Source: Phycisphaeraceae bacterium (GTDB lineage Bacteria; Planctomycetota; Phycisphaerae; Phycisphaerales; SM1A02). Taken from it: DNA of 64,000 bases. The notes under the pieces were generated by a model, which was not told where the DNA came from, did no database searches, and saw only the letters and a program-made list of their open reading frames with translations. Position numbers and translations under genes: made by a program. Shown one piece after another: positions 19,729-29,098 of this stretch; the stretch's first letter is position 1; each line of letters starts with the position of its first letter. The stretch lies in contig JAHBWZ010000010.1 in assembly GCA_019636755.1 (NCBI GenBank), positions 58,643-122,642 of the forward strand, given 5' to 3'.

Positions 19729-20700
19729 TCAGTGCACGCCGCGGGCGGCGAGCCACCGTTCGGCATCCAGCGCCGCCTGGCACCCCATGCCGGCGGCGGT
19801 GACCGCCTGTCGATAGGACGCGTCGGCCACGTCGCCCGCGGCGAAGACGCCCTCGATGTTCGTCCGGCTGGTCCGGTCGCGGAGCAGCACGTAGCCCTTG
19901 TCGTCGAGTTCGACGCCGCTGCCCGCCAGGAACGCCGTCGCCGGCGTATGTCCGATCGCGATGAAGAGGCCGGCCACCTCCAGCGTGGACTCCTCGCCCG
20001 AGACGGTGTCCCGCAGCCGCACGCCGCTGATGCGCTGTTCCCCCAGCACGTCGATCACCTGCCGGTTCCAGAGAACCCTGGCATTCGGCGCCTCGAGCAC
20101 CCGCGCCTGCATGGTCCGGCTGGCGCGGAACGCGTCACGCCGGTGGATGACGTAGACGGTCGACGCGAACTTCGTCAGGTAGCTCGCCTCCTCCATCGCC
20201 GTGTCCCCGCCGCCGACGACGGCGAGCGGCTGTCCGCGGAAGATCGGCAGCGCCCCGTCGCACACCGCGCACGCAGAGACGCCCCCGCCCGACCGGGCGA
20301 GGCGCATCTCGTTCGGCAGCCCGATCCAGTTCGCCGTCGCGCCGGTCGCGATGATTACGGCGTGCGCGCGGCGCGTGGCGCCCGACGCGAGCGTGAGCGT
20401 GTACGGGCGGTGCGAGAAATCGCATGACGCGACGTCGTCGTACTCGATCCGCGTGCCGAAGCGCTCCGCCTGCTTCTGGAAGTGCTCCATCAGTTCCGGG
20501 CCCGTCACCCCGCCGGGGAATCCGGGATAGTTCTCCACTTCCGTCGTCAGCATGAGCTGCCCGCCCGGCAGGACCGGCGCCGGATCCTGGCGCGGGATCC
20601 CGATCACGCAGAGCGGATCGAGGCTGGCGCGCGCGGCGTAGATCGCGGCGGTCCAGCCGGCGGGGCCGCTCCCGATGATGATGCACTTCTCGACCGTCAT
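19729..20700 (-). CDS. trxB: Thioredoxin reductase
   Basis: This FAD/NADPH flavoenzyme reduces thioredoxin in the cytoplasm. The protein has 323 residues, a normal length. The FAD motif IGSGPAGWTAAIYAAR is at residues 9-24. The redox pair is Cys144 and Cys147 in SACAVCDGALPIF. The NADPH motif is VVGGGDTAMEEASYL, and the C-terminal FAD motif is GVFAAGDVAD. The CAVC active site replaces the commoner CATC. No thioredoxin gene is adjacent. It converges with the symporter gene and lies 32 bp downstream of the large unknown secreted-protein gene on the same strand. Confidence 0.96.
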   Translation of the reverse strand: MTVEKCIIIGSGPAGWTAAIYAARASLDPLCVIGIPRQDPAPVLPGGQLMLTTEVENYPGFPGGVTGPELMEHFQKQAERFGTRIEYDDVASCDFSHRPYTLTLASGATRRAHAVIIATGATANWIGLPNEMRLARSGGGVSACAVCDGALPIFRGQPLAVVGGGDTAMEEASYLTKFASTVYVIHRRDAFRASRTMQARVLEAPNARVLWNRQVIDVLGEQRISGVRLRDTVSGEESTLEVAGLFIAIGHTPATAFLAGSGVELDDKGYVLLRDRTSRTNIEGVFAAGDVADASYRQAVTAAGMGCQAALDAERWLAARGVH

Positions 20701-20732
20701 GATGTTCGTGGCCCCGGGACGCGCGCGGTGCG

Positions 20733-22331
20733 TCAGTCGCGGATGCCCGCCTGCCGCTGGAGCGCCTTGACCGGCGGCCAGTAGACGATGTCGCCGATCA
20801 CGCCGTCATCCGAGTGCTCGCGCGCCCGGCCGTCCTCGTGATCCCGCCCCAGGGACCACAGCAGCGGGATGCCGCCGGGCACCGTCACGCGGCCGTACGG
20901 CGTCTCCAGCGGCCGGGCCGCGGAGGAGGTGGCGTACTGCAGGCGGCCGAACTGCCGATCGAACGGGTCCAGGTCCGTGCGCTTGCGCACGAACTGGGCA
21001 TAGAGCGACACGATGCTCGTCGGATAGGTGCCCAGGCTCCGCCGGTAGCCCGCCAGGCCGAGCGACATCGCCGTCCCGTTCACCGCCGCGATCAGTTCAT
21101 TGCGGAGCGGGAAGAGGTCCTGGATGTCCTGCAGCGCATACACCACCGCGGCGTACCGCACGACGTTCGTGCGCGTGAACTGCGTCGGAACCGCGAGGAT
21201 CGGGTCGTATTCCTCCACGCGCCAGCGCCGCCACCAGTCGTCGTACACCAGCCCGAGCCGGCTGAGCGAGGATTCGCGGCTGTCATGGATGTCCGCGATC
21301 ATGCGCCACCGGCGCATGGCGCCGAACTGCGTCAGGGGCTCGCTCGTGGACTGGATCGACGCGAACGTCTGCGCGAACCGGCCGCGGTCCGGCTGCCCCG
21401 TCCGCTCGTCGAAGATGCTCTGGATGATCTGGCCGGCGACCAGGCGATCGCCCTCCGGCATGAACAGCCGGTTCCGGTCGGGCCGGAGGAACGGGACGTG
21501 ATCCATCGCCAGTTCCGCCAGGTCCGCCGGGAGCATGCGGTCGAGGTAGACGTAGACCACGTCCCGCAGGTTGGCCAGCGCTTCGTTCAGCACGGTGAGC
21601 GTGTAGAAGACCTCGTGCAGGAACTCCCGGTCGCAGACCGAGCGCAGGAAGAAGATGTACGCGACCAGGACCTCCATCGCGTCGTGCGTGCGGTCGGCCT
21701 CGCAGCGCCGGTACGCCTCGGCGATGGCGAACGCCGCGATCGTGTCCACCGCGCGCAGGTACGGAAACTCCTGCCGCCGAAGGTCGCCGTCCACCGCGAC
21801 CTCCGCGTAGAGACCGCGGGCGGCGTACTGCGGAGGGACGGCCGACCTGCCGTAGGGAAGTCCGAAGACGAACCGCTCCTGCGCGCTGACGAGCGCCTGG
21901 ACGAGCGACTGGTTGGTCTCCGCCCAGCCCGCGACCTCCGCCCATCGCGCCATGCCGGGATGGATCGTCGTGTGGTTGAATGCGGTGCCGATCGGCATCG
22001 GCGGAGGCGTCATCTCCAGGTAGGCGTCGAAGATCAGCCGGAAGCTGCTGGCGTCCGGCGCCGCCGCGACGCTGCGTCCCCGGTTGAGTTCGCGGTAGAC
22101 CGGCGCGGGATCACCCGCAGGATGCTCCTGGGCCCGGGCCACCCCGCCACTGCCGAGCACGGCGGCCGCGATGCACGCGATCGCCGCCGGGACTCCGGTC
22201 CGATGCGCCGCTCGCCCGGTTCCCTGACCGACCCCCCGCCGGGCGCCACGCCGGGACTCGCCGATGCGATCGGGCTGGCGGATGATTCGGCGGATCAGGC
22301 GGCTCGGCAGCGTCATCATCATGATCATCAT
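20733..22331 (-). CDS. Large secreted or exported protein of unknown function
   Basis: The protein has 532 residues. The N-terminus is long and Arg-rich (up to about residue 45), then comes a hydrophobic stretch (AAIACIAAAVLGSGGVARAQ) that looks like a signal peptide cleaved before EHPAGDP. The rest is predicted largely helical and rich in Tyr, Phe and Arg, with no recognised catalytic motif or domain. The start lies in an ATGATGATCATGATGATG run, so the true ATG is uncertain by a few codons. A signal-peptide start nearer the hydrophobic stretch is also possible. Confidence 0.65.
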   Translation of the reverse strand: MMIMMMTLPSRLIRRIIRQPDRIGESRRGARRGVGQGTGRAAHRTGVPAAIACIAAAVLGSGGVARAQEHPAGDPAPVYRELNRGRSVAAAPDASSFRLIFDAYLEMTPPPMPIGTAFNHTTIHPGMARWAEVAGWAETNQSLVQALVSAQERFVFGLPYGRSAVPPQYAARGLYAEVAVDGDLRRQEFPYLRAVDTIAAFAIAEAYRRCEADRTHDAMEVLVAYIFFLRSVCDREFLHEVFYTLTVLNEALANLRDVVYVYLDRMLPADLAELAMDHVPFLRPDRNRLFMPEGDRLVAGQIIQSIFDERTGQPDRGRFAQTFASIQSTSEPLTQFGAMRRWRMIADIHDSRESSLSRLGLVYDDWWRRWRVEEYDPILAVPTQFTRTNVVRYAAVVYALQDIQDLFPLRNELIAAVNGTAMSLGLAGYRRSLGTYPTSIVSLYAQFVRKRTDLDPFDRQFGRLQYATSSAARPLETPYGRVTVPGGIPLLWSLGRDHEDGRAREHSDDGVIGDIVYWPPVKALQRQAGIRD

Positions 22332-22548
22332 GGAGGAACCCTGAGCGTGACCGCCCGCCGGTGGACTCCGGTCGGCGGATGTCCGGATCGGCGTGCGCGG
22401 AGGGGCGGATGCTAACAGATGGGCGGACGGGGTGAGACGCGCACCGCGGTCCCCCGGTTCCCGGCAGGCCGGACGGATCCGGCCGCGCGACGGCGCACTG
22501 CATCCGCCGCGGCGCCGGGCGGCCGCCGGACCGCCGATCCCCTGCGGG

Positions 22549-22554
22549 TAGACT
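22549..22554 (+). promoter_or_regulatory. -10 box of the aminotransferase operon, probably leaderless
   Basis: TAGACT ends 7 nt before the ATG at 22562. It would serve the overlapping gene run to 26673. Confidence 0.4.
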
Positions 22555-22561
22555 CCGCGGC

Positions 22562-23773
22562 ATGACCTTCTCCGTCACCAGCCGGTGCATCCGGCCCGCC
22601 GAGCGCACGCGCGATATCCGGTACGCGGTGCGCGACGTCCTTGCCCTCGCGGACGAGGTCGCACGGACCGGAACGCCGATGCTCTACCTGAACATCGGCG
22701 ATCCCAACCTCTTCGGGTTCCGCACCCCCGGACACGTCATCGACGCGACGGTCGCCGCGATGCGGGCCAATCGCAACGGGTACGCACCCTCGTCGGGCAT
22801 CCCGGAGGCGCTGACCGCCATCCGCGCGCGATCGGCCGCGACCGGGATCCGGTCCATCGTGCATGCATTCGTGACCAGCGGCGCCAGCGAGGCGATCGAA
22901 CTCGCCCTCGCGGCGCTCGCGGACCCGGGCGACAACGTGCTGACCCCGGCCCCCGGCTACCCCCTGTACACGGCGGTGCTGGCGAAACTCGGCGTCGAGA
23001 ATCGCGCGTACGACCTGGACGAGGACGCCGGCTGGCAGCCCGACCCGCAGGACATCGCCCGGCACATCGACGACCGCACCCGCGCGATCGTCCTCATCAA
23101 CCCGAACAATCCGACCGGCTCGGTGTGCTCGCGGGAGACGCTGCAGGCGATCATCGACCTGGCGCTGGAGCGGAACCTCCTGATCTTCAGCGATGAGATC
23201 TACGACCGGCTCCTCCTGGGCGGCGCGGTCCACACCGCGACGGCGTCGCTCTCGTCCGAGGCGAAGATCATCACGTTCGGCGGGCTGTCGAAGGTGTACC
23301 TCGCGCCCGGTTTCCGCATCGGCTGGGGCGTCCTGAGCGGTCCCGGCGACGAACTGGCGGAGTACGCCGAGGCGATCCGCAAGATGGAGCGCGCCCGGCT
23401 CAGCGCCAATCACCCGGAGCAGTACGCCATCGCGCCGGCCCTGGAAGGATCCCACGCCTTTCTCGCGGAGGCGATCGCCCGCCTGGAGCGTCAGCAGCGG
23501 ATCACGGTGGAGCGCCTCAACGCGATCCCCGGCATCTCGTGCGTGCCGCCGCGCGGCGCCTTCTACGCGTTTCCGCGGATCGAGCTCGGGATCCCGGACA
23601 CGGAGTTCTGCCAGCGCGTCATCCGCGAGACCGGCGTGGTGATCGTGCCCGGCTCCGGGTTCGGACAGCGCCCCGGCACGCAGCACTTCCGCGTCGTCTT
23701 CCTGCCGGCCGAGGCGGATCTCGCCCGCGCGTACGACGGCATCGAGCGCGTGGCGCGCGCCTGCCGGCGATGA
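22562..23773 (+). CDS. PLP-dependent aminotransferase, class I (alanine transaminase-like)
   Basis: The protein has 403 residues and fold-type I. It has LYLNIGDPNLFGF near the N-terminus, the binding loop VTSGASEAIELAL, INPNNPTGSVCSRE, SDEIYDRLL (Asp-x-x-Tyr of the PLP site), and the PLP lysine in FGGLSKVYLAPGFRIGW. The C-terminal Arg of FRVVFLP likely binds the substrate carboxylate. The pattern resembles AlaA-type glutamate-pyruvate or aromatic aminotransferases; the substrate is not certain. Its stop overlaps the next ATG (ATGA), starting a tight run of four genes. Confidence 0.88.
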   Translation: MTFSVTSRCIRPAERTRDIRYAVRDVLALADEVARTGTPMLYLNIGDPNLFGFRTPGHVIDATVAAMRANRNGYAPSSGIPEALTAIRARSAATGIRSIVHAFVTSGASEAIELALAALADPGDNVLTPAPGYPLYTAVLAKLGVENRAYDLDEDAGWQPDPQDIARHIDDRTRAIVLINPNNPTGSVCSRETLQAIIDLALERNLLIFSDEIYDRLLLGGAVHTATASLSSEAKIITFGGLSKVYLAPGFRIGWGVLSGPGDELAEYAEAIRKMERARLSANHPEQYAIAPALEGSHAFLAEAIARLERQQRITVERLNAIPGISCVPPRGAFYAFPRIELGIPDTEFCQRVIRETGVVIVPGSGFGQRPGTQHFRVVFLPAEADLARAYDGIERVARACRR

Positions 23774-24051
23774 AGCGGCGCGAGCGGGCGAACCCGGGCA
23801 TTCCCCGGCACCTCGACCAGGCGGCGGGCAGCGCGGCGGACGCGGCACGCCACGCGGCACTGCGCGACGATCCCGTCCCGCTGGCGCTCTACGGCGACGG
23901 CGCCGACGAGGCGACGCGCGCGCAGATGCCGCTCGCCTGCCGGGACATCGACCAGGTCATGGCCGCGCAGCGGTCGCTGGTGGATACGCTGGGGCGCTTC
24001 GATCCCGCGACCGTCCGCATGGCGCCGGACGGCGAGGCCCCGGAGGACTGA
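23770..24051 (+). CDS. Small protein with an RtcB C-terminal-like tail
   Basis: The protein has 93 residues and overlaps the aminotransferase stop by ATGA. The first half (MKRRERANPGIPRHLDQAAG...) is not recognised. The second half, CRDIDQVMAAQRSLVDTLG followed by RFDPATVRMA, resembles the extreme C-terminus of RtcB RNA ligases (of the form YKDIDxVMxxQxDLV). No catalytic part of RtcB is present here, so this is either a small unrelated protein with a similar helix or a remnant. Its coupled position between aminotransferase and SIS-domain genes argues that it is translated. Confidence 0.6.
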   Translation: MKRRERANPGIPRHLDQAAGSAADAARHAALRDDPVPLALYGDGADEATRAQMPLACRDIDQVMAAQRSLVDTLGRFDPATVRMAPDGEAPED

Positions 24052-24052
24052 C

Positions 24053-24718
24053 ATGCACGACACGCCCGCCCGCACCCAGGATCACGGCGCCGGGCCCGGC
24101 CCCCGGGCGGGCGGACCGCCGGCACCGGACCTGGTCGCGCTCATGCGGCGCCGGCTCGCCTCCGGCGCCCGCGCCGCCGCCGCGCTCACCGCCTCCGCCG
24201 AGACGATCGCCGGGATCGCGCAGGTCGTGGTCACCGCCCTGAAGGCCGGTGGCACCGTCTACACCTGCGGCAACGGCGGGTCCGCGGCGGAGGCGCTCCA
24301 CCTGGCGGAGGAACTGGCCGGCGCGTACCGCGACCGGTCGCGCCCCCCCTGCCGTGCCGTCTCGCTGGCGGCGGATCCCACGCTGCTCACCTGCACCGCG
24401 AACGACTTCGGTTTCGCCGAAGTCTTCGCGCGGCCCGCCCGCGCCCTGCTGCGCCCGGAGGATGTCCTGGTCGTGCTCACGACGAGCGGACGCAGCGGGA
24501 ACATCCTCCGCGTCCTCGACGTGGCGCGCGAACGCGGCGCGACGACCGTGGGCCTGCTCGGCGGCGACGGCGGTCCGGCCCTGTCGCGCTGCGATCACGC
24601 CGTGATTCCGCCCGCCGACGGCGACAGCGCGCACACGCAGGAAGCGCATCTCGCCATCGTGCACCTGATCTGTGAAGCCGTCGACAGCGCCTTCGGCGCG
24701 GAGGCATCGTCATGCTGA
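24053..24718 (+). CDS. SIS-domain phosphosugar isomerase (GmhA-like)
   Basis: The protein has 221 residues with a single SIS domain. CGNGGSAAEALHLAEELAG and VLTTSGRSGNILRVL are the phosphosugar-binding blocks, and EAHLAIVHLICEAVD is the C-terminal helix typical of sedoheptulose-7-phosphate isomerase (GmhA) and DiaA. About 40 residues of disordered N-terminus precede the domain. GmhA makes heptose for LPS or S-layer glycans; DiaA-type proteins have other roles. No other heptose genes are nearby, so the assignment stays at the family level. The start is 1 nt after the previous stop and the end overlaps the next gene. Confidence 0.82.
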   Translation: MHDTPARTQDHGAGPGPRAGGPPAPDLVALMRRRLASGARAAAALTASAETIAGIAQVVVTALKAGGTVYTCGNGGSAAEALHLAEELAGAYRDRSRPPCRAVSLAADPTLLTCTANDFGFAEVFARPARALLRPEDVLVVLTTSGRSGNILRVLDVARERGATTVGLLGGDGGPALSRCDHAVIPPADGDSAHTQEAHLAIVHLICEAVDSAFGAEASSC

Positions 24719-26673
24719 GCGTCCCGCGCGTCATCGCCCTGTCGATCTGCCTGGTCTGGACAACGGCCCGGACGTCCGCGGTGCCCGCAGGCGCGCAGGA
24801 GATCCGCGAGCGCTGGTCCGTCGCCGTCGACGGAGAGACCACGTGGGGGGCGACGCGCCTCCGGGTCACAAGGCTCGACGGCGACCGCCGGTCATACGTC
24901 GCCGATACGCGCCTCCTGGTGGAACTGCTCGGGACCCGGCAGGAGATGCGGACGCACACCCACGCGGTCGTCTCCGCGACGTTCGCCCCGCTGCGCGTCG
25001 AGTCGGAGGTGACGACGCACTCGGGCACGGCGCACGTGCGCGGCGAGGCCACCGACGACGGCTTCGTGGTGACCGTGCGTCACGGCGACGAGACCAGCAC
25101 CAGCCGGTTCGCCTTCGACGACGGGCTCGACCTTGTGACGGACGTAGCGCTGGGCGACTGGCTCCATCGCCGCGGCGCCGGGGAGGGCTCGGCCCGCATC
25201 CGCCTGTTCGTGACCGGATCGGGATCCGTCCGCGAGGTCGCGGTGGAACGGACCGCGCTCGATCGGTCCGGCGCGGCCACGTGGGTCATCGACCGCGGCG
25301 CCGCACCCGGCGAAACGATCGTCCGGCTGGATGCCGACGGCACCACGCGCGAGCAGGTCAGCCGATTCCCCCCGCTGCGGATGGTGCGCCATCCCGACGC
25401 CTCCGATCTCACGCTCGCGCCGCGGGCGATGGGCGGGCGCGAACTGCTTTTCTTCCCGGTCGATCATCCGCTGCCGCCTCTGCGGCGCATCACCTCGCTC
25501 ACCGTGCGCCTGCAGTGGCGTGACATCGACCGCACCCTGTTCCACCTGGAGGACGGCCGGCAGACCCTCCTGTCCTGCACGACCGACGGCGGCGTGACGA
25601 CGGCGATCGTCCGACTGGCCACGGCCGTCGCGCCGGGCGCCGCGGATCCCGTGCGGCCCGTCACGGACGAGGCGTTCGCGGCGGCACTGGGAACATCGGA
25701 TTTCATCCAGCCGCAGCACACCGCCATCGCGGACGCCGCACGGGAGATCGTGGCCGAGGCGCGCACCGCCCGCGCGGCGGCCGAGGCGCTGTGCCGGTGG
25801 GTCAGCGCCGCCATCGAACCGGCGATGATCGCCGAGACGCTCTCCGGCCCGGAGGTCCTGCGGCGCCGGATCGGCAAGTGCACCGAGTACAGCACGCTCT
25901 TCGCGTCGCTCGCCCGCGCCGCCGGCATCCCGACGCGCATCGCGCTCGGCCAGCGCCTCTTCGATGGCCAGTGGGGCGGGCACATGTGGAACGAGGTCTG
26001 GGCGGGCGAGTGGATCCCGGTCGACGCCAGCGCCGACGAGTTCGGCGGCTCTCCGGCGCTCCTCAAGTTCGTGCACAGCGACACCGTCATGGGCACGCAG
26101 ACGCTCCGGTGGCTGCTGACGGAGAGCCTGGAGATCTCGATCGTCGGGGTCGAGCCGGATCCCGACGCCATGGTGACGGCGGCGTCCCCCGAGGACGGGC
26201 TGCACGGCGACACGTGGACGAGCCGCGCGCACGGCATCCGGCTCCGACTCCCGTCGCCGGCATGGCGCATCGACGACCAGTCGGGTCCGGGCAGCCTGCT
26301 GCTCCGCATCCGCCAGCCCGCGGGCGACGATGATCCCGGCGACGCCGCCATGCTCCACCTGGTGGCATTCGACGTCCCCGGCGGCATGCCGCCGCGCACG
26401 ATCATCCAGTCGCGTCTCGCGCAGCACCGGTCGCAGGTCTCCGGTTTCCGGATGATCGTCGACGAGCCGATCACCGTGGCCGACGCGCCCGGGCACCGGA
26501 TCACGTTCCGCGGCCAACCGGCGGATGCCCCGTCGATCCAGGTGACGGAGCTTGTCTGGATCCGCGACCGGCGGGGATGCCTGTTCAACCTCATCGCGGC
26601 CGAGGACCTGCACGCGACCTGGGAACCGGCGCTGCTGCAGATCGCCGGGACGTTCGAGTTCCTGGAAGAGTGA
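24712..26673 (+). CDS. Exported transglutaminase-like domain protein
   Basis: The protein has 653 residues. The N-terminus is a signal peptide (MLSVPRVIALSICLVW...). The transglutaminase-like core carries a plausible Cys-His-Asp triad: Cys390 in GKCTEYSTLFASLARAAGIPTR, His424 in GGHMWNEVW and Asp438 in IPVDASADE. The long N-terminal region is beta-rich. Such proteins act as periplasmic cysteine proteases or transferases; the substrate is unknown. It overlaps the gmhA-like stop and ends the four-gene run. Repeat array B lies directly downstream. Confidence 0.85.
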   Translation: MLSVPRVIALSICLVWTTARTSAVPAGAQEIRERWSVAVDGETTWGATRLRVTRLDGDRRSYVADTRLLVELLGTRQEMRTHTHAVVSATFAPLRVESEVTTHSGTAHVRGEATDDGFVVTVRHGDETSTSRFAFDDGLDLVTDVALGDWLHRRGAGEGSARIRLFVTGSGSVREVAVERTALDRSGAATWVIDRGAAPGETIVRLDADGTTREQVSRFPPLRMVRHPDASDLTLAPRAMGGRELLFFPVDHPLPPLRRITSLTVRLQWRDIDRTLFHLEDGRQTLLSCTTDGGVTTAIVRLATAVAPGAADPVRPVTDEAFAAALGTSDFIQPQHTAIADAAREIVAEARTARAAAEALCRWVSAAIEPAMIAETLSGPEVLRRRIGKCTEYSTLFASLARAAGIPTRIALGQRLFDGQWGGHMWNEVWAGEWIPVDASADEFGGSPALLKFVHSDTVMGTQTLRWLLTESLEISIVGVEPDPDAMVTAASPEDGLHGDTWTSRAHGIRLRLPSPAWRIDDQSGPGSLLLRIRQPAGDDDPGDAAMLHLVAFDVPGGMPPRTIIQSRLAQHRSQVSGFRMIVDEPITVADAPGHRITFRGQPADAPSIQVTELVWIRDRRGCLFNLIAAEDLHATWEPALLQIAGTFEFLEE

Positions 26674-26804
26674 TGGTCCGCAGTGCGGATCGTCGTCCAT
26701 GGGGAGGGGGTCGGAGAACGGGTGGAGTGCGCAGCCTGTCTCGGGAGGGCGCATGTCAGATTCCGCTTATTACGAACGTGCGTGCGCGGACGAGTCAGCA
26801 ACCT

Positions 26805-27640
26805 GACGACGCGCTCAGGCACTCTGCCGTGCACGATCGCGCCTTCGGCGCGCGCGCGAACGCAGGGGGGCTGAAGCGCCCCCCTGCAACCCCCCTCGCG
26901 GATGGATGATCCCGGGAGCGCCGTGGCGCGCCACGCATCGGTCGTGGACGCGCCGCCCCGGACGTACCGTCGTCGCCATGCGTCCTCAGCGCGCGACCAC
27001 GGACCCCATGCGCGCGGGCACCACCACTCGCGCGCCGGCTGACCACCACCACCCGCCTGCGCGCAAGGGGGTTGCAGGGGGGGCCTCAGCCCCCCCTGCG
27101 CTCGCGCCCCTCGGACGAAGATCATCAGGATCCAGGGACATCCGAGGTCAATCCGAGTCCTCGAAAGACATCGAGCGATCGAGCACGCGAGCGCGCGCGC
27201 GCCCACGCAGGAGTCAACGCCCCTGACGATGCACCAGAGCATTGCGCCGCGAGTGATGGCGCTTCCTGGCCGCGCGAGCGCAGGGGGGCTGAAGCGCCCC
27301 CCTGCAACCCCCCTCGCGGATGGATGATCCGGGGAACGTCTTGACGCGCAACAAGGCGATCACGGACGCGCCGCGCCGGACGCGCCATCGTCGCCGGACA
27401 TCCTCAGCGCGCGACCCTGGCCCCCATGCGCGAGGGCACCACCACTCGCGCGCCGGCTGACCACCGCCACCTTCATGCGCGCAAGGGGGTTGCAGGGGGG
27501 GCCTCAGCCCCCCCTGCGCTCGCGCCCCCGGACGGAAAGCAACATGATCATCGAGACCCAACGCCAACCTCAGTCTCCGGAGAGACATCCAGCACGATCG
27601 AGTCCACGCTTCGCGCGAGGACAATGTGCCCACGCGCGCC
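26805..27640 (-). repeat. Repeat array B: four alternating palindromic modules, inverted relative to A and C
   Basis: Palindromes lie at 26862-26887 and 27290-27315 (P2 complement, loop TGAAGC) and at 27074-27099 and 27492-27517 (P1 complement, loop CTCA). They alternate at 212, 216 and 202 bp. Spacers match arrays A and C as reverse complements, for example the GGATCCAGGGACATCCGAGGTCAAT region at 27128-27152. The array sits between the convergent transglutaminase and DUF4340 genes. No gene is seen in 26674-27658, and the open frames there follow the repeat. Confidence 0.85.
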
Positions 27641-27658
27641 CGCGCCGCCACGGATCCC

Positions 27659-29098
27659 TCATCGCCCCCTGTACGCGTCCGGATGCAGCGGTACCTCGAC
27701 CGACGGCGGAATCGTCCGCAGCACCCGGTCGCCGTTTTCCAGGACCAGGCCCGGTCCGCTCTCCGGTCGGCCGAGGCGCACCGTGTCGATCGGCGCGCCG
27801 GAGAACGCGTAGAACGTCACGGTCGCGATCTCGCGATCCTGCGGCCAGGCGCCGATCTCCAGCCGCGCGGCGCGCACCTCGGTCAGGGCCCGGAAGAGCG
27901 CCTCGACGCGGGCTCGGTCGACCGGCGTGCCGGCCGGCAGGTCGGGCCACGCCTGCGACGGAGCGGCGCCGGCGGCGTCTGCGCCCGCGCGGTCCGCGGC
28001 GCGCGCGTGCATGGTCCACCGGTCGAGATCGCGCTCCAGGTCCAGCGTGCCCGCGGCGGTCCGGATCGTGATCGAGCGCACGTCCGGCGCCAGCACATCG
28101 GCGCCGTTGCCGGCGATGAACTCCTCCGCCGCGCGGAAGAGCAGGCGCAGCACCGCCTCCGGCAGTCGTACGACCACCGGCCGTCCTTCCAGCATGCCGT
28201 AGCGATCCGCCGTCGTCGCGCCGACACGGGCGCCGACGAGCAGCCGTTCGCGGCGTTCCTCGCCGTCCGCGCGGGCGCCGGTGATCTCGATCGTGCCCGC
28301 CGGCTCCCGCAGCCCGTACGGCGACAGATCCGGCGGCGCGTCGGCCAGGAACCCGGTGGCGGAGACGCGTGCCAGTTCGTCCAGCAGCACGTCGACCGTC
28401 GTCGTCTCCGCGCGCGCGGAGACCGGCTCGGCGAGTCGCCATGCGCGTCCCTGCCGGACGATCCGCAGCGCGAGGCCGGTGGCCCGGATGTCGATCGCCG
28501 TCACGTCCTGCCCGGCAGACTGGAAGAGCCGGCGCTCGCGCCACTCGCGCGGATCGCCCGCGAGGATCCGTTCATGCAGCACGGGATCGGTGACGAGGAT
28601 GCCGGCCTGGTCCTCCGGGCCATCCGTCGGGTCGGCGCACCGCAGGAAGGCGCGCCCGGCAAGACCGCGCCGTCCCAGCACGACGCGCAGCGGGTCGCCC
28701 TCCGCGGGCGTCACCTCCAGCACCGCGCGCGGCGGCGCCAGGCCCACGGTATCCGGCGCCGCGCCTGCCGGCATCCGCGCCAGCACGCGCACCTGGCGCA
28801 TCGCGCGGAGCAGCAGGTCCACGGACCCCGGATCCAGCGGGAAGGCGAACGGCTCCACCTGGTTCCAGTGCGCGCCGTCGCGTTCGAAAACGAGCGCCGG
28901 CTGCCCGGTCCGCTCCAGCCGGATGCGCCGCGGCTGGTCGGGCACGATGCGCCCGGTCACCGACACGCCGGGTTCGCCGAAGAGCGGCCGCCGGATGGAG
29001 GCCGCGCCGGAGTCGCCGCCGCGTCGTGCCAGCACGGTCGCACCGGCCGCGAGCGCGAGCGCCAGCGCCAGCAGGATGGCGGTGCCGCGCGTGATCAT
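27659..29098 (-). CDS. DUF4340 domain protein of the Gld-type ABC operon
   Basis: The protein has 479 residues. One N-terminal membrane anchor (MITRGTAILLALALALAAG) is followed by repeated beta-rich DUF4340 segments, with typical phrases such as PDTVGLAPPRAVLEVT, LVTDPVLHERIL and YGLREPAGTIEI. DUF4340 proteins usually follow ABC-2 permease and GldG-like genes, as here. Their role is unknown. The start overlaps the upstream GldG-like stop (ATGA). The stop lies just beyond repeat array B. Confidence 0.84.
   Translation of the reverse strand: MITRGTAILLALALALAAGATVLARRGGDSGAASIRRPLFGEPGVSVTGRIVPDQPRRIRLERTGQPALVFERDGAHWNQVEPFAFPLDPGSVDLLLRAMRQVRVLARMPAGAAPDTVGLAPPRAVLEVTPAEGDPLRVVLGRRGLAGRAFLRCADPTDGPEDQAGILVTDPVLHERILAGDPREWRERRLFQSAGQDVTAIDIRATGLALRIVRQGRAWRLAEPVSARAETTTVDVLLDELARVSATGFLADAPPDLSPYGLREPAGTIEITGARADGEERRERLLVGARVGATTADRYGMLEGRPVVVRLPEAVLRLLFRAAEEFIAGNGADVLAPDVRSITIRTAAGTLDLERDLDRWTMHARAADRAGADAAGAAPSQAWPDLPAGTPVDRARVEALFRALTEVRAARLEIGAWPQDREIATVTFYAFSGAPIDTVRLGRPESGPGLVLENGDRVLRTIPPSVEVPLHPDAYRGR

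Noticed and set aside
22310..22335. ATGATGATCATGATGATG run as a regulatory element
   Set aside because: Most simply the ambiguous start of the unknown secreted-protein gene; no further structure around it.
26805..27640. Insertion sequence or transposon remnant
   Set aside because: No transposase fragment and no target-site duplication visible. A non-autonomous element remains possible, so it is reported as a repeat only.
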